NCBI GenBank assembly: GCA_021734505.1
Contig: JAIPIT010000006.1
Span: 1-49,262, forward strand
Direction: 5' to 3'
Source: Fidelibacterota bacterium
Lineage (GTDB): Bacteria; Fidelibacterota; Fidelibacteria; Fidelibacterales; Fidelibacteraceae
Length of the DNA stretch: 49,262 nucleotides
Of the stretch, positions 9,541 to 19,385 are shown one piece after another. The number at the start of each line of letters is the position of its first letter. Position 1 is the first letter of the stretch. The notes beneath the pieces were generated by a model that was given only the letters and a program-made list of their open reading frames with translations, had not been told where the DNA came from and searched no databases. A program made the position numbers and the translations under genes.

Positions 9541-10164
9541 TTATTCGGAAAGTTTTTTCTGAAAACTTTCCACAAATTTTGCAATGTGTTTTCCATCCAT
9601 CAAGGCATGGTGTGCGTGCACAGCAAGAGGCATGGTCTTTTTACCGTTTTCTTCGGTCATTTTTCCGAAGGTCAGAATGGGAATACCTTCCGTGGTGGGA
9701 AGGTCTAGCGGATGTTTTACCGAGGTGAACGTGATCCAGGGCATAATGGAGTAGTAGATGGTTTCGGGACAATCTTTTGAGGTGTCAAGATCAGGATAAG
9801 CCCTTACCCGTTCGATCTCTTTTTCTGCGTTGATCAAAAATGTCTTAAAAGCGGTATTGTATTCCAGCATGGCATAACCCAGTTCACCGTCATCGCGCAT
9901 GATGGTAGGGGAGCCGTTGACCGTATCGTAGATAACCGGTTTGCCATCTTTTATGCGACATCTGAATTCGGGGATCTCGTTGGCGGCTTGCAGTGATAAA
10001 TAAAAATAATACAGGAAAAATGATACGCCCAATTCTTTTGCACGAACATATGCTTCCGTGCAGTCAATATGTGTTGTGATACCAAAATAGGGATCACTGT
10101 ATTGAACGAAATGTTTGAAAGCCGAAGCGCGTGGCCAAGTTTTTAGATCGATAGACTGTTTCAT
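9541..10164 (-). CDS. Chloramphenicol O-acetyltransferase family (CatA-like)
   Basis: 207 aa; 'EFRCRIKDGKPVIYD', 'SIMPWITFTSVKHP', active-site 'HAHHALMDGKHIAKF' (CAT HHxxxDG). Confidence 0.88.
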   Translation of the reverse strand: MKQSIDLKTWPRASAFKHFVQYSDPYFGITTHIDCTEAYVRAKELGVSFFLYYFYLSLQAANEIPEFRCRIKDGKPVIYDTVNGSPTIMRDDGELGYAMLEYNTAFKTFLINAEKEIERVRAYPDLDTSKDCPETIYYSIMPWITFTSVKHPLDLPTTEGIPILTFGKMTEENGKKTMPLAVHAHHALMDGKHIAKFVESFQKKLSE

Positions 10165-10256
10165 GGTGTGAATTTACAGGGATTATTTAATTTATAAAAG
10201 AATTTAATAATAACCGCAGATATCATAGATAACACTTTTTAATTAAGATAGGTATG

Positions 10257-10287
10257 AACCACAGATGTCGCAGATGTCACAGATAAT
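10257..10287 (+). repeat. Family A palindrome arm (left), flanking the GxxExxY gene
   Basis: AACCACAGATGTCGCAGATGTCACAGATAAT; 25/31 identical to the reverse complement of 10752-10782. Confidence 0.85.
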
Positions 10288-10292
10288 AGGTA

Positions 10293-10739
10293 TTAATTAT
10301 AAACAAATCGTTTGAATTGGAGTTTTTCAGCACCGAAATTTATTAATAAGGCTTTGTGAAGCCCCGATGCTTTTAAGTAATTTATTACCTGTGCTTCATC
10401 AATTTTGGATAGTTGCTTAACGGATTTTAATTCTGCAATTAGATTATTAAAGCATATAAAATCAGCTTTATAAAATGTTTTCAGTTTTTGATCTTTATAA
10501 TAGATATTTAGTTTTTCTTCTCTTTCATGTGGAATTTGATTACTTAATAGTTCCAATTCAAAAGCTTCTTGATAGACCGGCTCAAGGAAACCCGGTCCAA
10601 TTGCATTGTGAACCTCCATTGCCAAACCAATAATATTATAAGTATAGGGATCATTTTCTGATGAAGTGTGGTTTCGTTTTTTATACCATTCTTTGTTGCC
10701 GGAGTAAATATCTTTTAAACTTATATTTTCATCATCCAT
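10293..10739 (-). CDS. GxxExxY protein (PDDEXK_3-like)
   Basis: 148 aa; 'AMEVHNAIGPGFLEPVYQEAFELEL' (GxxExxY), 'ADFICFNNLIAELKSV' resembling the D-...-ExK core. Confidence 0.9.
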   Translation of the reverse strand: MDDENISLKDIYSGNKEWYKKRNHTSSENDPYTYNIIGLAMEVHNAIGPGFLEPVYQEAFELELLSNQIPHEREEKLNIYYKDQKLKTFYKADFICFNNLIAELKSVKQLSKIDEAQVINYLKASGLHKALLINFGAEKLQFKRFVYN

Positions 10740-10751
10740 TAAACTGCCTTT

Positions 10752-10782
10752 ATTATCTGTGCAATCAGTGTAATCTGTGGTT
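10752..10782 (-). repeat. Family A palindrome arm (right), flanking the GxxExxY gene
   Basis: ATTATCTGTGCAATCAGTGTAATCTGTGGTT; inverted relative to 10257-10287. Confidence 0.85.
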
Positions 10783-10829
10783 TTCTTTTATAAAATAATA
10801 TTTTTGTTTATGGCGGGCAAATAACAATT

Positions 10830-12074
10830 TTACAAAGTGACGTGTGTCACAAGGTTCAAGAGAGAAGATTCAACTTTTTCCAATTCAAGTTCTTGTGTAT
10901 TGGATGGGTGTGATCTCAGTACACCGGCATCTTTTAAACCGGAACCGGTCAACATTATGACAACAGATTCGTTCTCTTTGATCTTAGCATTAGCCCTGAG
11001 TTTTTTTATGGCATATAGACTTGTAGCCGTTGCGGGTTCTACAAGGAAGCCCGATTCAGCCAGCATTTTTTGAGAAATCAGGATCTCTTCCTCGCTAACG
11101 TCCTCTGCCAGCCAGCCGTGTTTATATGCTTTATCAATGATCTCATCACCACCCGGAGGGTTGCCGGTCGTAATGGCCTCTGCGATGGTATGAAAATTCG
11201 AAAAGGGAATAACATGCTGTTTGCCCTGCTTGATCGCGCTAACGATCGGACTGTTATTCTTGGCTTGGACAACGATCATTTTAGGAAGTTTATTGATAAA
11301 TCCGGCCTGTTTAAGTTCAACAAATCCCTTGAAAACACCCCGGATGTGCCCACAGGCAGAAGTGGGTATTGCAATATAATCGGGAAGCTTTCCTTTGCTT
11401 TGTTCATATAGTTCAAACGCCTCCAATTTATAACCTTCTGTCCGGATGGGACCGTTCCCGGTCACGATCCGCAGTCCAAGCTTATTTGCCAATCCAAGGA
11501 CATGACGTTTCATGGATGAATAATCGGTTGCGAGAACCTTAATTATATGAGCTCCATGAACGGAAATAGCCGCGATCTTCTCATCGGGAATAAAATGAGG
11601 GACAAATACAATGACCTTCAATCCCGCTTTTGCACCATAAGCCGCCATGGAATGGCCCATGTTGCCTGTTGAAATGGTTGCCACGACTTTTTCACCCATT
11701 TCTTTTGCCATGGCTATACATGTCAATGATCCGCGATCTTTAAAACTCCATGTTGGATTTTGAGTTTCATTTTTTAAATAGAGATCATCCAAACCGCAAA
11801 AATCACGGAGTTTTTGGTTGGCAAAAAGCAGGGGTGTATTACCTTCTCCGAGAGAAATGTTTGGATCGATATCCCGGAAGGGCATAAAATCGACAAAGCG
11901 TTCCCATATGTGAGAACCCTCTTTTATCTTGGCATTTTCAATTCCGTCGATCCGAACTTCCAGTGATTCACCGTTATCGGCGAATTCTTCAATGCGTTCG
12001 AAAGGGTAGGAGATATTACTTTGGGTTGATATGAGTGAAATCTTTTTTTGCAGCATATTAAAGTTTAGTCCCAA
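10830..12074 (-). CDS. thrC: Threonine synthase (PLP-dependent)
   Basis: 414 aa; 'LGEGNTPLLFANQKL', 'NETQNPTWSFKDRGS' PLP lysine motif, 'STGNMGHSMAAYGAKAGL', 'TGSGLKDAGVL'. Confidence 0.88.
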   Translation of the reverse strand: MGLNFNMLQKKISLISTQSNISYPFERIEEFADNGESLEVRIDGIENAKIKEGSHIWERFVDFMPFRDIDPNISLGEGNTPLLFANQKLRDFCGLDDLYLKNETQNPTWSFKDRGSLTCIAMAKEMGEKVVATISTGNMGHSMAAYGAKAGLKVIVFVPHFIPDEKIAAISVHGAHIIKVLATDYSSMKRHVLGLANKLGLRIVTGNGPIRTEGYKLEAFELYEQSKGKLPDYIAIPTSACGHIRGVFKGFVELKQAGFINKLPKMIVVQAKNNSPIVSAIKQGKQHVIPFSNFHTIAEAITTGNPPGGDEIIDKAYKHGWLAEDVSEEEILISQKMLAESGFLVEPATATSLYAIKKLRANAKIKENESVVIMLTGSGLKDAGVLRSHPSNTQELELEKVESSLLNLVTHVTL

Positions 12075-12498
12075 ATTTATTTAAAACCATTACCATGAGA
12101 TAATATAATACGATCATAACAAGTGTTGAAATAAATAAAGCCAGCCAAAAGTTCAAGTTTTTCTTTAGAAGGATCGGTAATAGTATAAAAAGAGAAAGGG
12201 AAGGTAAAACCAGCCAAAAAATATTTTTTGATAACAAGGCAATATTTTCAGTATTTTTGGTTTCTATATAGATCCAGATAAATGACAGAAAAGAAATCAA
12301 TGGAATGGATGCCAACACACCACCAAGCAACGAACTTCTTTTTGATATTTCAGAAATAATAACGATTATGAAAGCGGTAAGAATTACTTTAACAACATAG
12401 TATAGCAAAATGACCTCCAAAAATTCAGTATAATAATCTAATGCGCTTATATGTTTTTTCCATGATAAATTTTGTTTTGGAATAGAGGAGAAACACAA
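12058..12498 (-). CDS. DUF3147-like small membrane protein
   Basis: 'VVKVILTAFIIVIISEISKRSSLLGGVLASIPLISFLSFIWIY' multi-TM; start codon uncertain. Confidence 0.65.
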   Translation of the reverse strand: MCFSSIPKQNLSWKKHISALDYYTEFLEVILLYYVVKVILTAFIIVIISEISKRSSLLGGVLASIPLISFLSFIWIYIETKNTENIALLSKNIFWLVLPSLSLFILLPILLKKNLNFWLALFISTLVMIVLYYLMVMVLNKFGTKL

Positions 12499-12678
12499 TT
12501 ACAGACAAAATATTTTCATAAAAGAAACAATCTGTGTGAATCTGCGTCTGCCGGGCGGTATCCACCAGCTGGCGGAGTAGGCTGGAAATCTGCGGATAGA
12601 ATTATCGAGGGTTTCTTCTTAAATTAAGGAAAGAATTTTATATTTTCAATTACTGAAAATTAGTTATGATGGTTGTCA

Positions 12679-14316
12679 CTAATACACAAAAGACGATCCG
12701 CCCAGAAATTCCTGTATAATGGACGTGGGTGGTATCAGCTCAGTGCTAAAGGGTACGAACAACTCCATGAGGTGGCAAAGTCGCTCGGCTTCAACTTTAA
12801 CGGGCGAATTGTCGGGAATGCCGGATAAGGTTTCGAGGAGGATTCCGGAGAAGACCGACCATTCATATTCCAATGCAGAGTTGAAATAAACGTCGGCATG
12901 CTCCTGATAAGGAAATATCCATTTGTCCTCACCGCAACGGACGGAGGGCCAACGTTTCAGGGTTTCTTCGGGAGAATGGCCTCTGAATTGAGAATCGCGA
13001 TACATTCTGCGCAACAGACGCGTATCGGATGTTGAAACACGATTATACAAATTGAAATTCAATTGGGTCAGGGCAGAAATATAAATTCTCAACTTGGTTT
13101 TATCCGGGATGGGATTCGCCAGTTCCGGGTTCAATCCGTGGATGCCCTCCAAAATGAGGATCTCGTCGTCATGTAGAAAGGTTTCGTTTTGTTCATATTC
13201 TTTATTACCTGCCTTAAAAAGAAAGTGCGGCAGATGAACGCCTTTGCCATTCATCAGCTCGATCAAATGCCGGTTTAGCAATTCGTGATCGATCGCATCA
13301 AAATGTTCAAAATCGTAATCGCCGTTTTCATCCACAGGGGTATACTCGCGATCGGCAAAATAATCATCGAGTGAAATAAGTTTCGGCTTTAGTCCGTTTA
13401 TGCGAAGCTGAAGAGACAAGCGCTTCATAAAGGTTGTTTTACCCGAAGCGGATGGTCCGGCAATAAACACAAAGCGCAACCCTTTTTCCCGGGTGATCAC
13501 ATCGGCGATCTCGGCAATCTTTTTTTCATGCAAAGCTTCATAAAGCTGGATCGCTTCCACTTCTTTTCCCTCAAGAGCACGCTCATTCAGATCGCTGACA
13601 TGACGAATGTCCAGCATGTTTCCGCGCATTTCAGATTCGCGGATGATCTTAAATAAATTGGGCGAAGGAATAAATGGCGGGATCATGTCCGGTGATGTGC
13701 GTATCGGGAATCCAAGCACAAAGCCTTTTTCATAAGGTGTTATTTTGAACTGCTTGATATAGCCGGCCGAGGGAACCAATGCGGACACAAACCAATGCGG
13801 AAATCCGCATAGATCATAAATACGCAATTGATGTTTGGGTGAGTTTTTTAATACATTGAATCTCTTAAGCTCGATCTGTTCCAATTCGGCATGAGTGATC
13901 ACGCGTTCCTCAAATTCATGATCGGATTGAACGTACTCAACCATTTTTGATTCGAGCAGATCGAGATAATTTTCAGGAAGTGTTTCAGGACTGACAGGCT
14001 CGCAGTAGAATCCCTTTCCCAGGGAATGTTCTACCGATATGCGTGTATCACGGAAGAGTCCTTCCGCCGCCATCAGCATAAGCGCGGTTGTACTAACGGC
14101 AAGACATTCTGAGCCGAGCGTATCATTGATATCATAAAAACAACAATGTGAAACGGTAGATGGAATTATATTATTTAAGCTCTGTAATTCAGTATCACAA
14201 GACATGCAGAGGATATGATCTGAATTATCAGGGAAATGTTCGCGGACAATATCTATTCCCCGAATATGATCGTTCTGCTCTATGGCGATTTGTTTGTTGT
14301 GGTATCTTATGATCAT
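12679..14316 (-). CDS. Nucleoside kinase (uridine kinase-like, with N-terminal TGS/ThrRS-like region)
   Basis: 545 aa; P-loop 'FIAGPSASGKTTFMKRLSLQL', 'ISLDDYFADREYTPVDENGDYDFEHFDAID', 'ILEGIHGLNPEL'. Confidence 0.88.
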   Translation of the reverse strand: MIIRYHNKQIAIEQNDHIRGIDIVREHFPDNSDHILCMSCDTELQSLNNIIPSTVSHCCFYDINDTLGSECLAVSTTALMLMAAEGLFRDTRISVEHSLGKGFYCEPVSPETLPENYLDLLESKMVEYVQSDHEFEERVITHAELEQIELKRFNVLKNSPKHQLRIYDLCGFPHWFVSALVPSAGYIKQFKITPYEKGFVLGFPIRTSPDMIPPFIPSPNLFKIIRESEMRGNMLDIRHVSDLNERALEGKEVEAIQLYEALHEKKIAEIADVITREKGLRFVFIAGPSASGKTTFMKRLSLQLRINGLKPKLISLDDYFADREYTPVDENGDYDFEHFDAIDHELLNRHLIELMNGKGVHLPHFLFKAGNKEYEQNETFLHDDEILILEGIHGLNPELANPIPDKTKLRIYISALTQLNFNLYNRVSTSDTRLLRRMYRDSQFRGHSPEETLKRWPSVRCGEDKWIFPYQEHADVYFNSALEYEWSVFSGILLETLSGIPDNSPVKVEAERLCHLMELFVPFSTELIPPTSIIQEFLGGSSFVY

Positions 14317-14469
14317 TGTGTTTATAATTCTACCTGCAGACTTCCAATCTTCTCCGCCGGCTGGCGGATTCGCCTCGGGGGAACGGATTTTCCCAGATTA
14401 ATACTTTATAACACAATCTATGTTAATCTGCGTAATCCGTGGATGTCTTTATCTATTGTATTTCATTAT

Positions 14470-15909
14470 TTACCAACGGACGTTGAGCTCCCGGTTAGCT
14501 TTCACTTCATCCAGTCGTTTGACGGGTGTTTCCTGCGGGGCGGATGTTACTATCCCGGGATTATTCTTACTTTCATCGGCGATTGCACGCATAATGCCAA
14601 TAAAGTGATCCAGAGATTCTTTACTTTCCGTTTCGGTCGGCTCGATCATCAACGCTTCATGCACGATCAAAGGAAAATAGATCGTCGGAGCATGTACTCC
14701 GTAATCCAGCATCCGCTTGGCAATATCTAAAGTACGTACACCGTGTTCCTTTTGACGATCTCCCGAAAACACACATTCGTGCATGGTCGGAGATTGAAAA
14801 GGCAGATCGTAAACATCCTTCAGGGAAGCCCTGATATAATTCGCATTGATAATTGCATATTTGGAGACATCTTTTAAGCCTTTTTCACCTAACATGCGGA
14901 TATAAACCCAAGTCCGAACGATCACGGAATAATTCCCCCAGAAGCCCATCATTTTACCGATGCTTTCGGATTGATCCCAATCGAGGAAATATGTATCGTT
15001 TTTTTTCTCAATGATCGGTACGGGTAAATAGGGAACTAATTTTTCAACCACACCGATAGGTCCGGAACCGGGACCGCCGCCACCGTGAGGCGTGGAGAAA
15101 GTTTTATGAAGATTTATGTGGGTGATGTCAAAATTCATAGCTTCTGTTTTAACAACACCAAGAAGCGCGTTCATGTTCGCACCGTCCATGTACATTAAAC
15201 CATCAACGCTATGAACAAGTTCAGAGATCTCCAGAACGTTTTTCTCAAAGATGCCAAGAGTATTGGGATTGGTCAGCATAAAACCGGCAACATCATCACT
15301 CAGTTTGGCTTTAAGATCGTCAAGATCTACAAGACCCTCTTGGGTGGATTTTACAGTAACGGCATTGTATCCGCCCAAATGGACGGAAGAAGGATTGGTA
15401 CCGTGAGCAGAGTCTGGAATTAGGACCGTGGTTTTATGATTACCTTTTGCCATATGATAAGCGCGCATGATCATCACGCCGCATAGTTCACCATGAGAGC
15501 CGGCTGCCGGCTGCAAGGTGAATCGTTTCATGCCGGTAATGGCACAGAGATATTGTTCAACATCGTGATAGATCTTTAAAGCGGATTGTATGGTGCTTTC
15601 TTCCTGGAAGGGATGAACTTCAGCCAGGCAGGGATTTCCCGCAACGGCGTCATTGATCTTGGGATTATATTTCATGGTACACGAACCCAATGGGTAGAAA
15701 TCCTTATCAACATGATGATTCAAAGTTGAAAGATTTACAAAATGCCGAACCACTTCCGGTTCGCTGATCTCAGGTAATCCACATTCTTGGGAACGCAGGA
15801 GGTTTTTTGGAATATAATTTTCTATGGGACGTTCCGGAACATCACAAGACGGAAGCACGAGGCTTTGTTTGCCTTCGGCGGAGCGCTCGATCAATAACTT
15901 TCTTTCCAT
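14470..15909 (-). CDS. gcvPB: Glycine dehydrogenase (decarboxylating) subunit 2
   Basis: Start trimmed to 'MERKLLIERSAEGKQ'; 'YPLGSCTMKYNPKIND', 'DGANMNALLGV', 'NLHKTFSTPHGGGGPGSGPIGV'. Confidence 0.95.
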   Translation of the reverse strand: MERKLLIERSAEGKQSLVLPSCDVPERPIENYIPKNLLRSQECGLPEISEPEVVRHFVNLSTLNHHVDKDFYPLGSCTMKYNPKINDAVAGNPCLAEVHPFQEESTIQSALKIYHDVEQYLCAITGMKRFTLQPAAGSHGELCGVMIMRAYHMAKGNHKTTVLIPDSAHGTNPSSVHLGGYNAVTVKSTQEGLVDLDDLKAKLSDDVAGFMLTNPNTLGIFEKNVLEISELVHSVDGLMYMDGANMNALLGVVKTEAMNFDITHINLHKTFSTPHGGGGPGSGPIGVVEKLVPYLPVPIIEKKNDTYFLDWDQSESIGKMMGFWGNYSVIVRTWVYIRMLGEKGLKDVSKYAIINANYIRASLKDVYDLPFQSPTMHECVFSGDRQKEHGVRTLDIAKRMLDYGVHAPTIYFPLIVHEALMIEPTETESKESLDHFIGIMRAIADESKNNPGIVTSAPQETPVKRLDEVKANRELNVRW

Positions 15910-16011
15910 ACGGTTCACATCCTTTTCTTTAACAATAGGCAAAAAGTTATTAAAATATTTTTCACTATCAAAATGCTTTCGTATTATATTAGTATAATTG
16001 GAGAACACTTA

Positions 16012-19000
16012 ATGAAAAAAACGATCATTTTATTTTTACTGCTATCCGTGTCTGTAAGCCTTTTTTCCGTTCCGGCAAGTCCCGAACCTGCTGTGATCAC
16101 CTATAAAGACGGGCGTTCCTTAACCGTTTATCTGCGTGGCGATGAAAGCCGTTTCTGGCATGAAACAAAAGACGGGCTTCGCGTTGAAAAAAACGCACAA
16201 GGTGTTTTTGAGTATGCCATGCCCCAAGTGTTGGGGAAAAGCACAAAATCGGGAGTTGTTGCTCACGATCAATATTTGAGAAATGATGAAGAAATTAATT
16301 TTATAAATTCAATTTCAAATGACGAGCAATTTCCGGTAACTGTTGCACAACCGGATATTCAGGTTAATCGAGTCTCAGCCCCGGGCCCTTCAAGTGACCC
16401 TTTTGAGCATACCGATTTCCCGACCTTGGGCACGAAGAAATTTTTACTTATTCTTGTTGAATTTGCGGATAATTCGTTTACTCACAGCGCGACTGATTTT
16501 GACAGCTTGATGAACGCCAAAAATTACACTTATAACAATGCAATTGGTTCTGTAAATGAATTTTATAAAGCGACATCATTTGATCGTTTCGATCCCCAAT
16601 TTGATATTGTGGGACCCGTTAAATTATCCCAAAACATGGAATATTATGGCAACAACTCAACCGGCAATGTACAGCAATTTGTCTATGAAGCGATTATGTT
16701 GGCAGATGGGCGGGTAAATTATGCCGATTATGATAACGATAATGATGGCTATGTTGATAATATTTATCTTATTTATGCCGGTTACGGGGAATGCTTTGGG
16801 GGTGCTGATCCAAATACAATATGGCCGCATCGTTCAGCTCTTTACTCTTATCACCCCCAACTGGATGGGAAATATTTTTATGACTATTCCACATCAATGG
16901 AATTCTATGGTATAAGCGGTACAACGCGGACCTCAATCGGTGTGGTATGCCATGAGTTTGGACATGTCTGCGGTTTGCCGGATTATTATGATACGGATTA
17001 TGAAGATAGTGGCGGTAATTGCGGCGGACTTGGTGGTTGGGATGCTATGGCCGGGGGATCCTGGAATTATTCCGGGCGCAGACCTCCCATATTCAATGCC
17101 TGGTCACGTATGTTCCTGAACTGGGCAGAACCGGTAGAGTTATCCAGTACAGAAGCCGTAACATTGAATCCGGCTTATATTGACAATGAAGTCCGCTATT
17201 TTATGTCTGCGACCAACGATGAGTTTTTCATGATGGAAAATCGCCAGCAAAGTGAATGGGATGCAGCTATCCCCGGTCACGGATTATTGATCTTTCATAT
17301 TGACAAGAATTCAAACAGGTGGAATGATAATTCATTAAATTGCAGTCCTACACGCCAGGCTTTTGACCTTGAAGAAGCTGACGGTCAAGGGAACATATCA
17401 GATTCATATATCAACGCAGGGGATCCATTTCCGGGAACAAGCAGGAAAACCTCTTTTCTCGATATAGGTTCTCCCAATGCGGTAGATTGGAACGGAAACC
17501 CCAGCCGCAGTCCGATCCGCAGTATTGCGGAAACAGATGGGATCATTACATTTAACTTCGGTGATATGAATATTGATATGCCCGATAATGTTGTTATAAC
17601 CGCTCAAAGTGAAGATTCTGTAACAGTCAGCTGGTCATTGAATGATGATGCGGATTCGGTTATGATACTTTGGTCTACCTCTTCGGGCATCGGTTATCCG
17701 GAAAGCTTACGCTCTTACGATCTTGGTGAAATGGTTTCAGGCGGTGAAGTCATATATAAAGGAATAGACACAGTTTTCTATCACACCGGTTTGGAATCGG
17801 GAACGATGCAGTATTATGCTATCTACTCTTTCGATGACAGTTCGTATACTTACTCGGATCAAGTCAGCGGTTCGGCAAAAACAGCATCTCCGCCATTTTA
17901 TAAAACCGACTTCTCAGAGGGTTTACCTGCAGGTTGGGTGATCTTTGATCGTTATGGCAACGGTACATTTTCCATGGATAATCCGGAAAATAGGACAATC
18001 GTGTCTACAACGGCAGAGAATGGTTTTATGGTCATAGATTCCGAACATGCCGGCGATCTGATGATTGATGCCGAATTGATCACTCAATCCTATAATTTTT
18101 CTCTCAGTCGCTCGGTGGTTGTGAGTTTTGAACATCGTCTTGAGGTTACCAGCATTACACTTGCCCGCTTGCTTTTCACTGTTAATAACGGATTTACCTG
18201 GTATGAGGCTGCCCGATGGACACAGAATACAACCAATCCTTTGCATACTGTCATTGATCTAAGTGTAGATGTAGGCGGTTCTCGTGATGTAAAATTTAAA
18301 TTTAATTATAAGGGCACCAATCAGAAATACTGGTGTATTGATGACTTTGAAATTTCCGCCGCTCAAGATACCGGACTTTCTGCAGGTTTCCATGCGGCAA
18401 CGGTATCCGGATCAAAACCGTTGACTGTTCACTTTTTGAATACGTCTGTTTCGAAGCCGGATACAATTGAGACTTATATCTGGGAGCTTGGTGATGCGTC
18501 CGATTTCTCTTATGAAAAAGAGCCGGTTCACACCTATACAATGTCAGGCATATATTCTGTTTTTCTTTCTGTGCAAAAAAATGGACAGATCTCAAACTGT
18601 ATTAAAAGCAATTACATTGAGGTTACCAACGATGCTCCGGTCGTGATCAACGAAGAAGATACATTGAACGTGCGTAAGAATATTGCCAACACTTATAACT
18701 TGAATCAGTTCTTTATGGATCCCAATGGCGATCCTTTAACGTATACCTGGTCCGGTAACTCGGCAAACCTTGATATTTCTTTACAAGATGATTCACTGAT
18801 CGTGCTGACGCCCGGTTCGGAGTATCTTGGCACAGAAACCATTACTTTTGTGGCTAAAGATAATGAAAATGACAGTACCTCACATTCAATTGATATTTGG
18901 GTCAGCGAAACCGGTATCGAGGGTGCAATTCCAGGTGATTTCATGGTCAGCCAGAATTACCCGAATCCTTTTAATCCTACAACGGCAATCAGTTATCAAC

Positions 19001-19197
19001 TGCCGGCTATCAGGAAGGTAGTACTAAATGTATATGATCTGAACGGACATAAGGTCAGAAGCCTGATAAATGGCATGCAGGACCCGGGTTATTATACGAT
19101 CAATTTCCATGCCGGTGATCTGCCATCTGGAGTTTATATCTATAGATTGAATGCAGGGAGTGACGTGCGAACGATGAAGATGATCCTCATGAAGTAA
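16012..19197 (+). CDS. M6 family metalloprotease with FN3/PKD-like regions and C-terminal T9SS sorting domain
   Basis: 'VCHEFGHVCGLPDYYD' zinc motif, PKD 'ETYIWELGDASDFSYEKEPVHTY', C-terminal 'NYPNPFNPTTAISYQLP...LPSGVYIYRLNAGSDVRTMKMILMK'; start chosen at MKKTIILFLL signal peptide. Confidence 0.93.
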   Translation: MKKTIILFLLLSVSVSLFSVPASPEPAVITYKDGRSLTVYLRGDESRFWHETKDGLRVEKNAQGVFEYAMPQVLGKSTKSGVVAHDQYLRNDEEINFINSISNDEQFPVTVAQPDIQVNRVSAPGPSSDPFEHTDFPTLGTKKFLLILVEFADNSFTHSATDFDSLMNAKNYTYNNAIGSVNEFYKATSFDRFDPQFDIVGPVKLSQNMEYYGNNSTGNVQQFVYEAIMLADGRVNYADYDNDNDGYVDNIYLIYAGYGECFGGADPNTIWPHRSALYSYHPQLDGKYFYDYSTSMEFYGISGTTRTSIGVVCHEFGHVCGLPDYYDTDYEDSGGNCGGLGGWDAMAGGSWNYSGRRPPIFNAWSRMFLNWAEPVELSSTEAVTLNPAYIDNEVRYFMSATNDEFFMMENRQQSEWDAAIPGHGLLIFHIDKNSNRWNDNSLNCSPTRQAFDLEEADGQGNISDSYINAGDPFPGTSRKTSFLDIGSPNAVDWNGNPSRSPIRSIAETDGIITFNFGDMNIDMPDNVVITAQSEDSVTVSWSLNDDADSVMILWSTSSGIGYPESLRSYDLGEMVSGGEVIYKGIDTVFYHTGLESGTMQYYAIYSFDDSSYTYSDQVSGSAKTASPPFYKTDFSEGLPAGWVIFDRYGNGTFSMDNPENRTIVSTTAENGFMVIDSEHAGDLMIDAELITQSYNFSLSRSVVVSFEHRLEVTSITLARLLFTVNNGFTWYEAARWTQNTTNPLHTVIDLSVDVGGSRDVKFKFNYKGTNQKYWCIDDFEISAAQDTGLSAGFHAATVSGSKPLTVHFLNTSVSKPDTIETYIWELGDASDFSYEKEPVHTYTMSGIYSVFLSVQKNGQISNCIKSNYIEVTNDAPVVINEEDTLNVRKNIANTYNLNQFFMDPNGDPLTYTWSGNSANLDISLQDDSLIVLTPGSEYLGTETITFVAKDNENDSTSHSIDIWVSETGIEGAIPGDFMVSQNYPNPFNPTTAISYQLPAIRKVVLNVYDLNGHKVRSLINGMQDPGYYTINFHAGDLPSGVYIYRLNAGSDVRTMKMILMK

Positions 19198-19238
19198 CTG
19201 GTGACTGGTAACTAGAGACCGGTAAAACTTAAATGTAG

Positions 19239-19258
19239 GGAACAGGCATGCCTGTTCC
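19239..19258. repeat. Palindrome GGAACAGGCATGCCTGTTCC (copy 1), possible terminator between convergent genes
   Basis: Perfect 20-bp palindrome followed by TTTTTT; identical core at 39669-39688. Confidence 0.85.
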
Positions 19259-19385
19259 TTTTTTATATACGACAATAATTATTGTGTTGGAGTTCGGAGA
19301 CGAAGAGACGTAAAACAAAAGGACGTATTGCAATACGCCACTACTATCATCTTTATCCTGTTATCCTGTCAGGAAAAAAATCCCG

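Noticed and set aside
9541-10164. Treating the CatA-like gene as acquired antibiotic resistance
   Set aside because: Family assignment is sound, but there is no flanking resistance cassette or transposase, and many CatA-like proteins in environmental bacteria have unknown substrates.
15909-16008. N-terminal extension of gcvPB in the ORF track
   Set aside because: Would overlap the divergent M6 protease start and its signal peptide; conserved gcvPB begins near MERKLLIERS.
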